From NCBI RefSeq assembly GCF_002099195.1, contig NZ_NBYX01000004.1, positions 62,064-126,063 of the forward strand: a stretch of DNA of 64,000 nucleotides, in the 5' to 3' direction. Shown piece after piece: positions 1 through 8,594 of this stretch (positions within the stretch are counted from its first letter, which is position 1; each line of letters starts with the position of its first letter). Source of the stretch: Burkholderia puraquae. Its GTDB lineage: Bacteria > Pseudomonadota > Gammaproteobacteria > Burkholderiales > Burkholderiaceae. The translations under genes and the position numbers were made by a program. Under the pieces are notes generated by a model. That model saw only the letters and a program-made list of their open reading frames with translations. It searched no databases and had not been told where the DNA came from.

Positions 1-1
1 C

Positions 2-289
2 GAGGGCGCGCGCGCTGGATTGAGCTACGCACCTGATCTCACGACACGCGTCGCGAACGCAAAGACGACTACCCAGAACGTCCTCGGCTGGCTGAACAGT
101 AGTCCACCCAACGTCGTGGCGCAGCAGTGCAACTACAACGGAACGCCGACGCCGTTGCTGTACTGTCTGACGGTCACGGTGAGCTATACGCCGGACAACT
201 GGATGACGATCATGCCGTTCCTGGGGACATTCATGACGGCACCATTGACGGGCTCGGCGGTGGTGCAAATCCCGCAGACCATGCTGTGA
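2..289 (+). CDS. TadE-like pilus assembly protein, C-terminal part (cut by the window edge)
   Basis: The reading frame is open from the first bases of the window and ends with TGA at 287-289, so only the last ~95 residues are visible. The visible part has no transmembrane segment, as expected for the periplasmic half of TadE-type pseudopilins, and it has two cysteines spaced like the C-terminal disulfide pair often seen there. The call rests mainly on context: it lies directly upstream of cpaB in a tad operon on the same strand. The N-terminal membrane anchor and the true start are outside the window. It could equally be TadF-like. Confidence 0.7.
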   Translation, partial: EGARAGLSYAPDLTTRVANAKTTTQNVLGWLNSSPPNVVAQQCNYNGTPTPLLYCLTVTVSYTPDNWMTIMPFLGTFMTAPLTGSAVVQIPQTML

Positions 290-356
290 GCACGTCATCC
301 ACGAATCACGCAGCAAGAAGCTAACTGGATTTTTATTCCTGCATCCATTCGACAAC

Positions 357-1283
357 ATGGCCAACAACGTAACGAAGATCATTGCGGGGCTGCTGATTGC
401 GATCGCAGTTCTGCTTGGAATCTATGCATGGGTGCTTGGGCGCAGCGCTTCACGTCCCGCGCCGGTCCAGCAAGCGGCGACGGCAACAGCCGTACCCGTC
501 GTGATTGCGACGCGCACCTTGCCGGGCGGTCAGCCGATCCCGGCCGACGCACTGAAGGTCCAGTCGACTGCGCTGGTACCGGTGGGCGCGTTCAGTGATC
601 CCGTTCCGCTTGTCGGCCGCGTGCCGGTTCGGGAGATCCCTGCCTCGGCGCCGGTCGTTGCGGATGCGCTGGTATCGGGGCTTGCCGAGGACGTACAGCC
701 CGGCGAGCGCGCGGTTGCAGTTCGCGTCGACGAATCGAATGCAGTCGGCAACCGGCTGCGGCCCGGCAACTATGTCGACGTGTTCCTGAATCTGAAACGT
801 GAAGGAAGCGGCACGATGCTTGACGGCGAGGTCTCGCAGTCGCAGGCGCGTCTTCTGTTGTCGAAGGTCCGTGTGCTGTCGTTCGGTGATGCGACACCGG
901 ATCGCGACAGCGGGAACAACAACGGCGGCAATGGCCAACCGGCCGGCGTCCGCATCGCGGTGCTCGCGGTGCCGACTGCGCAGGTCGATGCGCTGACGCT
1001 CGGCGAAGCGAGCGGCCGGCTGACGTTCGCCTTGCGCAACCCGCGTGACGACGAGCTTGCGATGCAGACGGTTGCGGTACGTACGGACAACAAACTGTCG
1101 CCGTCGGCACTGGCTGCGGCGGGCGTTTCGTTGCAACAACTGTCCGGTACACCGAGAGCGCCGGTGGCCAATGTGAACGTGCCGCCGTTACCGCCGCGTT
1201 TGCTGCCGGTGGTGCGGCCAAGTGGGGGAGGCGGCAACATCGAAGTGATCCGTGGCGGCCGGTCGGAAACGGTTGCCTATTGA
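357..1283 (+). CDS. cpaB: Flp pilus assembly protein CpaB/RcpC
   Basis: 308 aa. One hydrophobic segment at residues ~6-27 anchors the protein in the inner membrane. It is followed by a SAF-type domain (~46-110) with the family signature around ATRTLPGGQPIPADALK, then an RcpC/CpaB C-terminal region and a Gly/Pro-rich tail. CpaB is a periplasmic partner of the Tad secretin and is needed for Flp pilus export. The ATG at 357 has no strong ribosome site, but it is the only start that gives the N-terminal anchor. The gene lies 67 bp after the tadE-like gene and 65 bp before the secretin, in the order usual for tad loci. Confidence 0.93.
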   Translation: MANNVTKIIAGLLIAIAVLLGIYAWVLGRSASRPAPVQQAATATAVPVVIATRTLPGGQPIPADALKVQSTALVPVGAFSDPVPLVGRVPVREIPASAPVVADALVSGLAEDVQPGERAVAVRVDESNAVGNRLRPGNYVDVFLNLKREGSGTMLDGEVSQSQARLLLSKVRVLSFGDATPDRDSGNNNGGNGQPAGVRIAVLAVPTAQVDALTLGEASGRLTFALRNPRDDELAMQTVAVRTDNKLSPSALAAAGVSLQQLSGTPRAPVANVNVPPLPPRLLPVVRPSGGGGNIEVIRGGRSETVAY

Positions 1284-1348
1284 AAGACATCGACGGCGAT
1301 CGATATCAGCGACGACAAATAAAGGGCCGCGCGACGGTCTACCAAACG

Positions 1349-2680
1349 ATGAAAAAAACACTGATTGCATTCGCGATTGCCATCTTCACCGTGACTTTCG
1401 CATCGTTCGCGATTGCGAGCGGCACGATCGAGCTTGCGGTCGGCGCGCAAAGACAGATTTCGGCGAGCCGCACGCTGCAGCGTGTTGCGGTCGGCGATCC
1501 TGCGATAGCCGACGTGCTGATCATGAAGGGGGGTCGCTCGGGATCGGTCCTGCTTACCGCGAAGGCGCCCGGCGCGACGAACGTCATGCTGTGGGAGCGT
1601 GGTCACGATGAGCCGACGGTCTGGAACGTCGAGGTCGTTGACGCGGCCGCGCAAGCGGTGCTCGACGGCTCTACGCCGCGCGTGAATGCATACGGCGGGA
1701 CGGCGGTATTGCAGGGCTCGTCGGCGTCGCTCGAGGCGCATGCACGTGCGGCCGCGGTCGGCAAGAACATGAGCGGGAAGGGGGCCGTGATCGACCGCTC
1801 GACGGTTCCCGGCAAGAGCGTCGTGCAGGTCGACGTGCGGGTCGTCGAATTCAGCCGTTCGGTGCTCAAGCAGGTCGGATTCAATTTCTTCAAGCAAAGC
1901 AACGGCTTTTCGTTCGGATCGTTTTCGCCGGGGGGCGTGCAGTCTTATAGCGGAGGGTCCGGCCCAGGTACCGCGGGTTACGTTCCGACGCTCGGATCGC
2001 CGGTCGCGTCGGCGTTCAACTTGGTTGTGAACGCTGCCGGGCGCGGCATTTTTGCTGACCTGTCATTGCTCGAGGCAAACAATCTCGCTCGCGTGCTGGC
2101 GGAACCGACGCTGGTCGCGCTGTCCGGGCAGAGCGCGAGCTTTCTCGCGGGCGGCGAGATTCCGGTGCCGTCACCGCAAGGGCTCGGCTCGACGGCGATC
2201 CAGTGGAAGCAATATGGTGTCGGGCTCTCGCTGATGCCGACGGTCCTGAGCCCGAGCCGGATCGCGTTGAAGGTCGCCCCCGAGTCGAGCCAGCTCGACT
2301 TCGTGAACAGCGTGACGATCAGCGGCGTAGCGGTGCCCGGCATCACGACGCGCCGCGCGGACACGACCGTCGAGCTTGGCGATGGCGAAAGCTTCGTGAT
2401 CGGCGGCCTGATCGATCGCCAGACGATGTCGAACGTGAGCAAGGTGCCGTTGCTGGGCGATTTGCCGATTATCGGTACGTTCTTCAAGAATCTGAACTAT
2501 CAGCAGAACGACAAGGAACTGCTGATCATCGTGACACCTCACCTTGTCGCGCCGATCGCCAAGGGGGCCGTGCTGCCCGCGACGCCCGGCGAGCTGTCCG
2601 AGCAGCACGATGGACCGGTCTGGAAATCGTATCTGGGCGGAGCTGCGTCGCCGGACGCCGCTCCGGGGTTTTCGAAATGA
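1349..2680 (+). CDS. cpaC: Flp/Tad pilus secretin (CpaC/RcpA)
   Basis: 443 aa from the ATG at 1349, chosen because it begins a clean signal peptide (MKKTLIAFAIAIFTVTF, cleavage near residue 24); the frame is open further upstream without such a peptide. Residues ~26-95 match the pilus-formation N-terminal domain found in CpaC. A type II/III secretion secretin domain follows at ~200-410, ending in the characteristic VPLLGDLPIIGTFFK motif. The protein forms the outer-membrane pore through which the Flp pilus passes. The length is normal for the family. Confidence 0.95.
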   Translation: MKKTLIAFAIAIFTVTFASFAIASGTIELAVGAQRQISASRTLQRVAVGDPAIADVLIMKGGRSGSVLLTAKAPGATNVMLWERGHDEPTVWNVEVVDAAAQAVLDGSTPRVNAYGGTAVLQGSSASLEAHARAAAVGKNMSGKGAVIDRSTVPGKSVVQVDVRVVEFSRSVLKQVGFNFFKQSNGFSFGSFSPGGVQSYSGGSGPGTAGYVPTLGSPVASAFNLVVNAAGRGIFADLSLLEANNLARVLAEPTLVALSGQSASFLAGGEIPVPSPQGLGSTAIQWKQYGVGLSLMPTVLSPSRIALKVAPESSQLDFVNSVTISGVAVPGITTRRADTTVELGDGESFVIGGLIDRQTMSNVSKVPLLGDLPIIGTFFKNLNYQQNDKELLIIVTPHLVAPIAKGAVLPATPGELSEQHDGPVWKSYLGGAASPDAAPGFSK

Positions 2681-2731
2681 GTGGGATGTCTCGCGGATTG
2701 CGACGCGTCGCCACGCTTTGTGTAGTCGGGG

Positions 2732-4015
2732 GTGTTCGACATGAACGCGCGAATCCAGTCATTGTGTGAACCCGCCGTGACCGACTATTTCGTTTGTGCG
2801 TCACCGCACGAGGCGCATGTCCGCTGGCTGGCCGATACGCTCGTATCGGCCGGTACGGTCGAGACTGCGTCGCTCGAGCCGGGCATGCTTGCTCAGCGCA
2901 TCACGGGGCTCAATCCGGCGCTCGTGTTCATCGATTTTTCTGACGGCAGCGCGGCTGCGAGCGTGGCCGCCGCAGCGGTACGTGCATCGCATCCGGGGCT
3001 GCCGATCATCGCACTCGGCTCGCTCGCACAGCCGGAGAGCACGCTCGCCGCATTGCGCGCCGGCGTGCGCGATTTCATCGACGTGTCGGCCGCGGCGGAA
3101 GAGGCGTTGCGCACGACGCGCGGGCTGCTGGCAAACGTCGGCGAGCCGGCAAGCCGTCACGGCAAGCTCGTCGCGTTGCTGGGCGCGCGCGCCGGAATGG
3201 GCGTGAGTACGCTCGCGGCGAATCTCGCCGTGTGGCTGCAGAAGCGCGCGGTAAGCCCGGGGGCAACCGGCGAGCCGAATGGCGGCACGCCGGCCGGTCG
3301 CCAGACCGCGCTCGTCGACCTGGGGCTGCCGGCAGGCGATGGTGCGCTGTTCCTGAATACCCGCTGCGAATTCCATTTCATCGATGCGGTTCACAACCTG
3401 CGCCGCATCGACCGAACCTTCGTGAATACCGCACTGACCCGGCATGAGAGCGGTGTTGCATTGACGACGCTGCCGGCCGATCTCGGCGGGCTGCGCGATG
3501 TCTCGTATGCGTCGTGCGCCGGCGTGCTGAACCGGTTTCGCGCGTTTTTCGATCAGCAGATCGTCGATCTCGGTGGTTTTTCGAACCGCGAGTTCGTTGC
3601 CCAGATTACGATGTCGGCCGATGAAGCGTGGCTCGTCTGCGACCAGGGCGTCGCGTCGATCGTGTCCGCGGCCGATCTGCTCACCGGGCTGCGCGACGCG
3701 GGTGTCGACACCGATCGTGTACGGCTCGTCGTCAACCAGTACGATCCCGCACTCGACCTGACGCCTGCACAGATCGCCGAGCGTCTCGGTCTTGCGCTGG
3801 GGGGTACGTTGCCGTCGCGCCGCGTTGCGATCGGCCATGCGGCAAACCAGGGCCGGCTCATCGTCGACATGACGGAGCGCGACCCGTACGTGCGCGCGCT
3901 CGAGTCGCTCGCCGCGCGGCTGCCAGGCGTGTCGGTCAGACCGGCCGCCACGCGACCGGCATCCGGCCTGTCTGCGCTGAAGCGCTTCATTCAACCCTCG
4001 TCCAAGCGGTCGTAA
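2732..4015 (+). CDS. cpaE: Pilus assembly protein CpaE/TadZ
   Basis: 427 aa from GTG 2732, or 424 aa from ATG 2741; the sequence does not decide between them. Residues ~15-135 form a receiver-like domain. A MinD/ParA-like ATPase domain follows from ~145, with the loop LLGARAGMGVSTLAANLA. TadZ proteins direct the Tad machine to its cell site. The loop is unusual: neither lysine of the deviant Walker A motif (KGGxGKT) is present, so nucleotide hydrolysis is doubtful. The gene is co-directional with cpaC, and its stop is three bases before the cpaF start. Confidence 0.9.
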   Translation: MFDMNARIQSLCEPAVTDYFVCASPHEAHVRWLADTLVSAGTVETASLEPGMLAQRITGLNPALVFIDFSDGSAAASVAAAAVRASHPGLPIIALGSLAQPESTLAALRAGVRDFIDVSAAAEEALRTTRGLLANVGEPASRHGKLVALLGARAGMGVSTLAANLAVWLQKRAVSPGATGEPNGGTPAGRQTALVDLGLPAGDGALFLNTRCEFHFIDAVHNLRRIDRTFVNTALTRHESGVALTTLPADLGGLRDVSYASCAGVLNRFRAFFDQQIVDLGGFSNREFVAQITMSADEAWLVCDQGVASIVSAADLLTGLRDAGVDTDRVRLVVNQYDPALDLTPAQIAERLGLALGGTLPSRRVAIGHAANQGRLIVDMTERDPYVRALESLAARLPGVSVRPAATRPASGLSALKRFIQPSSKRS

Positions 4016-4018
4016 GCG

Positions 4019-5389
4019 ATGGCACACGACATTCAATTCGCCGACGGCGCAGCGCCGTTCTCCCAGACGCAGCAATTTCACGACATCAAGAATGCCGCGC
4101 ACGAGCACTTGCTGACGCGTATCGAAGAACTGGGCGCCGAGTTCGGCCGTTGGTCCCGACAGGCGATCAACCAGTTCGTCGATCTCGAGATCGACAGCTT
4201 CGTGCGCCTGCGCCGCATCCCGCTCAACGAGATCGAGGTGCGTGCGATCGCCGAGGCCCTGACGAAGGAGCTTGCGGGCTTCGGGCCGATCGAGGACCTG
4301 CTGGCGGACCCGGCGGTCGAAGACATCCTGATCAACGGCTACAACGACGTGTACGTGTCGCGTCACGGGATCCTCGCGAAGCTGCCGGTGCGCTTTACCG
4401 ACAACGCGCACCTGCTGCGGATCGTGCGCCGGATCCTCGCGCCGATCGGCCGCCGTCTCGACGAGTCGAACCCGATGGTTGACGCGCGGCTGCCCGACGG
4501 TGGCCGCGTGAACGTCGTGATCGAGCCGCTGTCGATCGATGGCCCGGTCGTGTCGATCCGGAAATTCCGCAAGGATCCGCTGAAGCCGTCCGATCTGCTC
4601 GGCAACGGGACGTTCAATGAAGAGATCAACACGCTGCTCCAGGCGGCGGTCGAGGCGCGCTGCAACATTCTCGTGTCGGGCGGTACGAGTTCCGGCAAGA
4701 CGTCGCTGCTCAACGCGCTCGCGTTCCACATTCCGGAGATCGAGCGCGTCGTGACGATCGAGGATACGGCGGAGCTGTCGCTGAACCACCCGCACGTCGT
4801 GCGTCTCGAGAGCCGTCCGGGCGGTTTTGACGGCACCGGCGTCGTGTCGATTCGCGACCTGCTGCGCAACACGCTGCGGATGCGTCCGGACCGGATCATC
4901 GTCGGTGAAGTGCGCGGTGGCGAAGTGCTGGAAATGCTGCAGGCGATGAACACGGGCCACGACGGCTCGATGGGCACCGTGCATGCGAGTTCGCCGCGAG
5001 AGTGCCTGTACCGTCTCGAGATGCTTGCGGGTTTCGCGGGCTTTCAGGGCACCGAGTCGAGCCTGCGCCGGCAGATCGCGAATGCGATCGACTTCATCGT
5101 GCAGATCGGTCGCCTGTCGAACGGGCGACGGCGGATCCTGTCGATCACGGAAGTCACCGGCCTGTCCGACAACATCATCGCGACGCAGGAGCTTTACCGT
5201 TACGAAGCACGCGTGACGCCGGAGGGTGAGGAAGTCGACCACTGGGAGACACTGGGCATTCATCCGCATTCGCCGAAGCTCGCGCGCTTCCGCCAGACGC
5301 TGACGAGCGGCGGGTTCGGCGACGGCGGGTTTGGCGGCGGGTTCGGTGGCGGCGGGTTCGGCCGCGGCGGCGGGGGCTTCAATGTATAG
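4019..5389 (+). CDS. cpaF: Tad secretion ATPase CpaF/TadA
   Basis: 456 aa, the hexameric cytoplasmic ATPase (GspE/VirB11 family) that drives Flp pilus assembly. Visible motifs are Walker A GGTSSGKTS near residue 220, the Asp box around VVTIEDTAEL, and a Walker B/His-box region with RMRPDRIIVGEVRGGE and NTGHDGSMGTVHA. The last ~27 residues are an unusual glycine/phenylalanine-rich tail (coding 5305-5386) that is not part of the ATPase fold. The end of the gene overlaps the start of tadB by 8 bp, so translation is probably coupled. Confidence 0.97.
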   Translation: MAHDIQFADGAAPFSQTQQFHDIKNAAHEHLLTRIEELGAEFGRWSRQAINQFVDLEIDSFVRLRRIPLNEIEVRAIAEALTKELAGFGPIEDLLADPAVEDILINGYNDVYVSRHGILAKLPVRFTDNAHLLRIVRRILAPIGRRLDESNPMVDARLPDGGRVNVVIEPLSIDGPVVSIRKFRKDPLKPSDLLGNGTFNEEINTLLQAAVEARCNILVSGGTSSGKTSLLNALAFHIPEIERVVTIEDTAELSLNHPHVVRLESRPGGFDGTGVVSIRDLLRNTLRMRPDRIIVGEVRGGEVLEMLQAMNTGHDGSMGTVHASSPRECLYRLEMLAGFAGFQGTESSLRRQIANAIDFIVQIGRLSNGRRRILSITEVTGLSDNIIATQELYRYEARVTPEGEEVDHWETLGIHPHSPKLARFRQTLTSGGFGDGGFGGGFGGGGFGRGGGGFNV

Positions 5390-6383
5390 CGCGATGGTGT
5401 GGGCGCTGGCCTTCGCGATGCTGTGCGTCGCGGCTGCGATGATGCTGTGGCGTCACGCGGAAACCCGGCGCGTGCGAACCGACGCCAAGCGCTTCATCGA
5501 CAGCCGGCTCGAACCCGGCGCACGTGCCGGTGTCGCCGCGCAGGCAGCACGGCCGCCGGCAGCAGGTGTCGCGCGCGCGGTGCCGACGCAGCTAGGCGCA
5601 GCACGGAATGCATCGTCCGACGCATTCTGGGCCCATTGGTATGCGACGGCATCCGAATATCTGTCGAACCTCGCGAGTCGTGCAGGGATAGACGACGCGC
5701 GCGGCAAGGCCTTCATCGCGCTTGCAGCGCTTGTCATGGCTGCATTCGTCGCGGGAAGTCACGGCGGCATGCTCGCGTGTTTCGCGGCGCTCATTTGCGG
5801 AAGCGCGATACTCGGCGTCTGGCTCGCGTCACGGATTCAGCGGCGGCGGTTGAAGATTGTCCGGCAGATCCCGTCGTTCCTCGACGGGATCGTGCGTCTC
5901 GTCACGCTGGGCAACAGCGTGCCGGCTGCCTTTCAGGCTGCACTCCTGACGACTGAAGAGCCGCTGCGCGGCTGCCTGGATGTCGTGTCGCGGATGCTGC
6001 GCGGCGGCATCGAGATCGATCGCGCGATGATGCACATCGCGAAGATCTACCGGACGGAAGAGTTTGAACTCGTCGGCTCGGTGCTGCGCCTATCGGTCAA
6101 ATACGGCGGTCGCGCGGACGTGATGCTCGAGCGGATGTCGGTGTTCATGCGCGATCTCGAGCAGGCCGAGCGCGAATTGACCGCGATGTCGTCGGAGACG
6201 CGGCTGTCGGCATTCGTCCTCGTCATGCTGCCGATCGCGATCGGCAGCTTTGTCGTGATGACAAACCCGAGGTATCTGTACGGGATGTGGGGCGATCCGA
6301 GCGGTCGGTCGCTGCTCACGATCGCATTCCTGGCGCAAGTGGCCGGCAGCATATGGCTGTACCGAATGGCTCGGCTCAGGTGA
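5382..6383 (+). CDS. tadB: Tad inner-membrane platform protein TadB
   Basis: 333 aa from ATG 5382, which overlaps the cpaF stop and begins directly with a hydrophobic segment (MYSAMVWALAFAMLCVAAAM). It is a type II secretion F-domain protein: paired membrane segments around residues 105-145, the cytoplasmic F domain at ~165-285, and two C-terminal membrane segments. TadB forms with TadC the inner-membrane base on which the TadA ATPase acts. The frame is open slightly upstream, but that extension only translates the cpaF Gly-rich tail in another frame. Confidence 0.94.
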   Translation: MYSAMVWALAFAMLCVAAAMMLWRHAETRRVRTDAKRFIDSRLEPGARAGVAAQAARPPAAGVARAVPTQLGAARNASSDAFWAHWYATASEYLSNLASRAGIDDARGKAFIALAALVMAAFVAGSHGGMLACFAALICGSAILGVWLASRIQRRRLKIVRQIPSFLDGIVRLVTLGNSVPAAFQAALLTTEEPLRGCLDVVSRMLRGGIEIDRAMMHIAKIYRTEEFELVGSVLRLSVKYGGRADVMLERMSVFMRDLEQAERELTAMSSETRLSAFVLVMLPIAIGSFVVMTNPRYLYGMWGDPSGRSLLTIAFLAQVAGSIWLYRMARLR

Positions 6384-6387
6384 GGCT

Positions 6388-7380
6388 ATGACAGCAACTC
6401 AAATCGGAGCGATTGCGCTGGCAGTGGGCGCACTTGGGCTGCTGCTGCTGGGCATGATCGCCGTGCTGCGTGCGCATGCAGCGGGGCGTGCCGAACGTGC
6501 GCTGGTCGATGCGCTGGATCGGCGCATGGCTGCACTCGAGGCAGCGAAAGCACGGACCGCGCCGAACGGCGATGCGCCCGCGAAACCCGATGTGCGCGGC
6601 GGGCAACGCGTCCAGCGTTTGCTGGACCGGTTGTCGGCGGCGGGCATGCGCTGGCTGGATACGGGATTCGGCAAATATGCTGTCGCGGAAGAGGATCGCC
6701 GCCTGCTCGAGCAAGCCGGATATGTCGACGCACGCACACGCGGGTTGTTTCTGAGCGCGCGGGTCGCGTGCGGGATTGCACTGCCGCTGCTGTTCGTGAT
6801 CTTCGCGAGCGGGCGCATGAAAGGCAGTATCTGGATGGTCGGCATGTTCGTTGCCTTCGGGCTCGGCTTCATGCTGCCGAAACTCTATGTGCAGCGCCGT
6901 GCGGCGTCGCGGCGGCAGAGCGTCGTCGACGAACTGCCGCTGCTCGTCGACATGTTGCGCTTGCTGCAAGGTGTCGGGCTGTCGCTCGATCAGAGCCTGC
7001 AGGTCGTGACGAACGATTTTCGCGGGATGCTACCGGTGCTGTCGTCGGAGGTGGGAATCGCGCAGCGTCAGTTTGCTGCGGGACGTACGCGCGAGCAGTC
7101 GCTGCAACGGCTGTCCGGCGGATTCGACAACGAGGATTTGCGCGCGATCGTGCGATTGATGATTCAGGTCGACAAGCATGGCGGTGCGGTGCAGGAGCCG
7201 CTCAAGCAGTTCGGCGATCGTTTGCGCGAGACACGACGCGCGATGCTGCGCGAACGTATCGGCAGATTGACCGTGAAGATGACGGGCGTCATGGTGCTGA
7301 CGCTGTTGCCAGCATTGCTGATCGTGACGGCCGGGCCGGGCATGCTGGCGGTGATGCGCGCATTGGCGTCGCAGCATTGA
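6388..7380 (+). CDS. tadC: Tad inner-membrane platform protein TadC
   Basis: 330 aa with an N-terminal membrane segment (residues ~5-28), two central segments (~120-165), a type II secretion F domain (~175-300) and a C-terminal membrane segment. It is the second platform protein of the Tad system and starts 4 bp after tadB. The F domain contains the family pattern LPLLVDMLRLLQGVGLSLDQ. The length is typical. Confidence 0.94.
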   Translation: MTATQIGAIALAVGALGLLLLGMIAVLRAHAAGRAERALVDALDRRMAALEAAKARTAPNGDAPAKPDVRGGQRVQRLLDRLSAAGMRWLDTGFGKYAVAEEDRRLLEQAGYVDARTRGLFLSARVACGIALPLLFVIFASGRMKGSIWMVGMFVAFGLGFMLPKLYVQRRAASRRQSVVDELPLLVDMLRLLQGVGLSLDQSLQVVTNDFRGMLPVLSSEVGIAQRQFAAGRTREQSLQRLSGGFDNEDLRAIVRLMIQVDKHGGAVQEPLKQFGDRLRETRRAMLRERIGRLTVKMTGVMVLTLLPALLIVTAGPGMLAVMRALASQH

Positions 7381-7398
7381 AGGACGGAAGGATAGACC

Positions 7399-8241
7399 AT
7401 GAAGCGAATCGGCGAAACAGTGACGCGGGCAGGCATGTTGGCGGCGGTGCTGCTGCTCGGCGCATGCGCCACCAAGGAAAGCGGGTATGGCGTCGGTGCG
7501 CAGACCGAGCGTGCGGCGCTGATGCAGGCAGCAGATCAGAAGCAGTCCGTACCGGATACGCCGGGGATGTACCTGGGCCTGATTCAGCGCATGCAAACGC
7601 AAGGGCTCTATTACGCTTCGCTCGCGCACATCGACGCGTACGACAAGACATACGGCGTCATGCCGGAATCGGTCCTGCTGCGCGCGGATGCGCTGCGGAT
7701 GACCGATCAGCCGGCCGCGAGCGCGGCCGCGTATAACCAGTTGCTGAGGACGCCGCTCGCTGCGCGCGGCTATCGCGGGCTGGGGTTGCTCGCGGGCGCC
7801 GCGGGGGATTTCGACCATGCGGTGCAGGCATTGACGCAGGCGTCGGAGCTTGCGCCGACGGATCCGTCGCTGCTTTCCGACCTTGCTTACGCGAAGTTGC
7901 GCTGCGGCGACGTCGTCGGTTCACGGGTGCCGCTGATGAAGGCGGCCGAACTCGATCAGCGCAATCCGAAGATCGTCAGCAACCTCGCGCTGTACCTGTT
8001 TGCGGCAGGACGTGCACAGGACGCGCAACGGTTGATGAACCAGCAGCATCTGTCGGCCGATATTCGCAAGGACATCAACAGCGATGCCGCGAAGATCGCC
8101 GCTGCCGTGCGCGCCCAGCAGCGTGCAGTCGCGACACCGCCGGTGGTATCGCGACGCGGCGCGGCAACACCGATCACGCCGATGGCGAACAACGTCGGCT
8201 ACGACCAGACAGTGCCGCTGTTGCAACGGTTTGCACAATGA
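7399..8241 (+). CDS. tadD: TPR lipoprotein TadD
   Basis: 280 aa. A lipoprotein signal with lipobox LLLGAC ends at Cys ~23, and tetratricopeptide repeats follow (e.g. GLGLLAGAAGDFDHAVQALT and SLLSDLAYAKLRCGDVVGS). TadD-type proteins are outer-membrane-associated pilotins or scaffolds for the Tad secretin. ATG 7399 is preceded by an AGGA-type site. The stop overlaps the possible first start of the next small gene, consistent with operon transcription. Confidence 0.9.
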   Translation: MKRIGETVTRAGMLAAVLLLGACATKESGYGVGAQTERAALMQAADQKQSVPDTPGMYLGLIQRMQTQGLYYASLAHIDAYDKTYGVMPESVLLRADALRMTDQPAASAAAYNQLLRTPLAARGYRGLGLLAGAAGDFDHAVQALTQASELAPTDPSLLSDLAYAKLRCGDVVGSRVPLMKAAELDQRNPKIVSNLALYLFAAGRAQDAQRLMNQQHLSADIRKDINSDAAKIAAAVRAQQRAVATPPVVSRRGAATPITPMANNVGYDQTVPLLQRFAQ

Positions 8242-8261
8242 ACGGATATCCGGGGAGCAAC

Positions 8262-8591
8262 ATGAAAGAGAACAAACATCATCGAAGTGTACGCATCGGC
8301 TGGATCGCGACGCTGGGTGCGATCGCCTGCATCGTCACGAGCTCCGGCGCGGCATATGGTCAACAGCCCGTGGCACCGGGCGCGTCAGACGTTGGCCGTG
8401 CGGCCAAGGACTGGCTCGCGATGCAGCGTGACAATCGCGCGGCGGCGCCGGCGCAACCGGTGTTCGGCGATGTCGCCTCGCTTGCCTACCAGCGCTATCT
8501 TGATTCGTTCAAGAACAAGATCCCGGATTCGATCAGTTCGCAACTCGGTGCAACGGGTGGCATGTCGGGCGGCGGGCAGGGCGCGCAATAA
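8262..8591 (+). CDS. Small exported protein of the tad locus (DUF3613-like)
   Basis: 109 aa from ATG 8262, preferred because GGGGAG lies just upstream. An alternative ATG at 8238 overlaps the tadD stop and would add 8 residues. A signal peptide (GWIATLGAIACIVTSSGAAYG) is followed by a short soluble domain containing RAAKDWLAMQRDNRAAA and LAYQRYLDSFKNKIP. From memory this resembles the DUF3613 family found in beta-proteobacterial tad operons. Its function is unknown; its position between tadD and tadG suggests a periplasmic accessory role. Confidence 0.8.
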   Translation: MKENKHHRSVRIGWIATLGAIACIVTSSGAAYGQQPVAPGASDVGRAAKDWLAMQRDNRAAAPAQPVFGDVASLAYQRYLDSFKNKIPDSISSQLGATGGMSGGGQGAQ

Positions 8592-8594
8592 GAG

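Noticed and set aside
2801..5269. An 822-aa open frame on the minus strand opposite cpaE/cpaF
   Set aside because: It is the mirror of GC3-biased coding sequence; the + strand genes have clear families and the antisense product is Arg/His-rich without domains.
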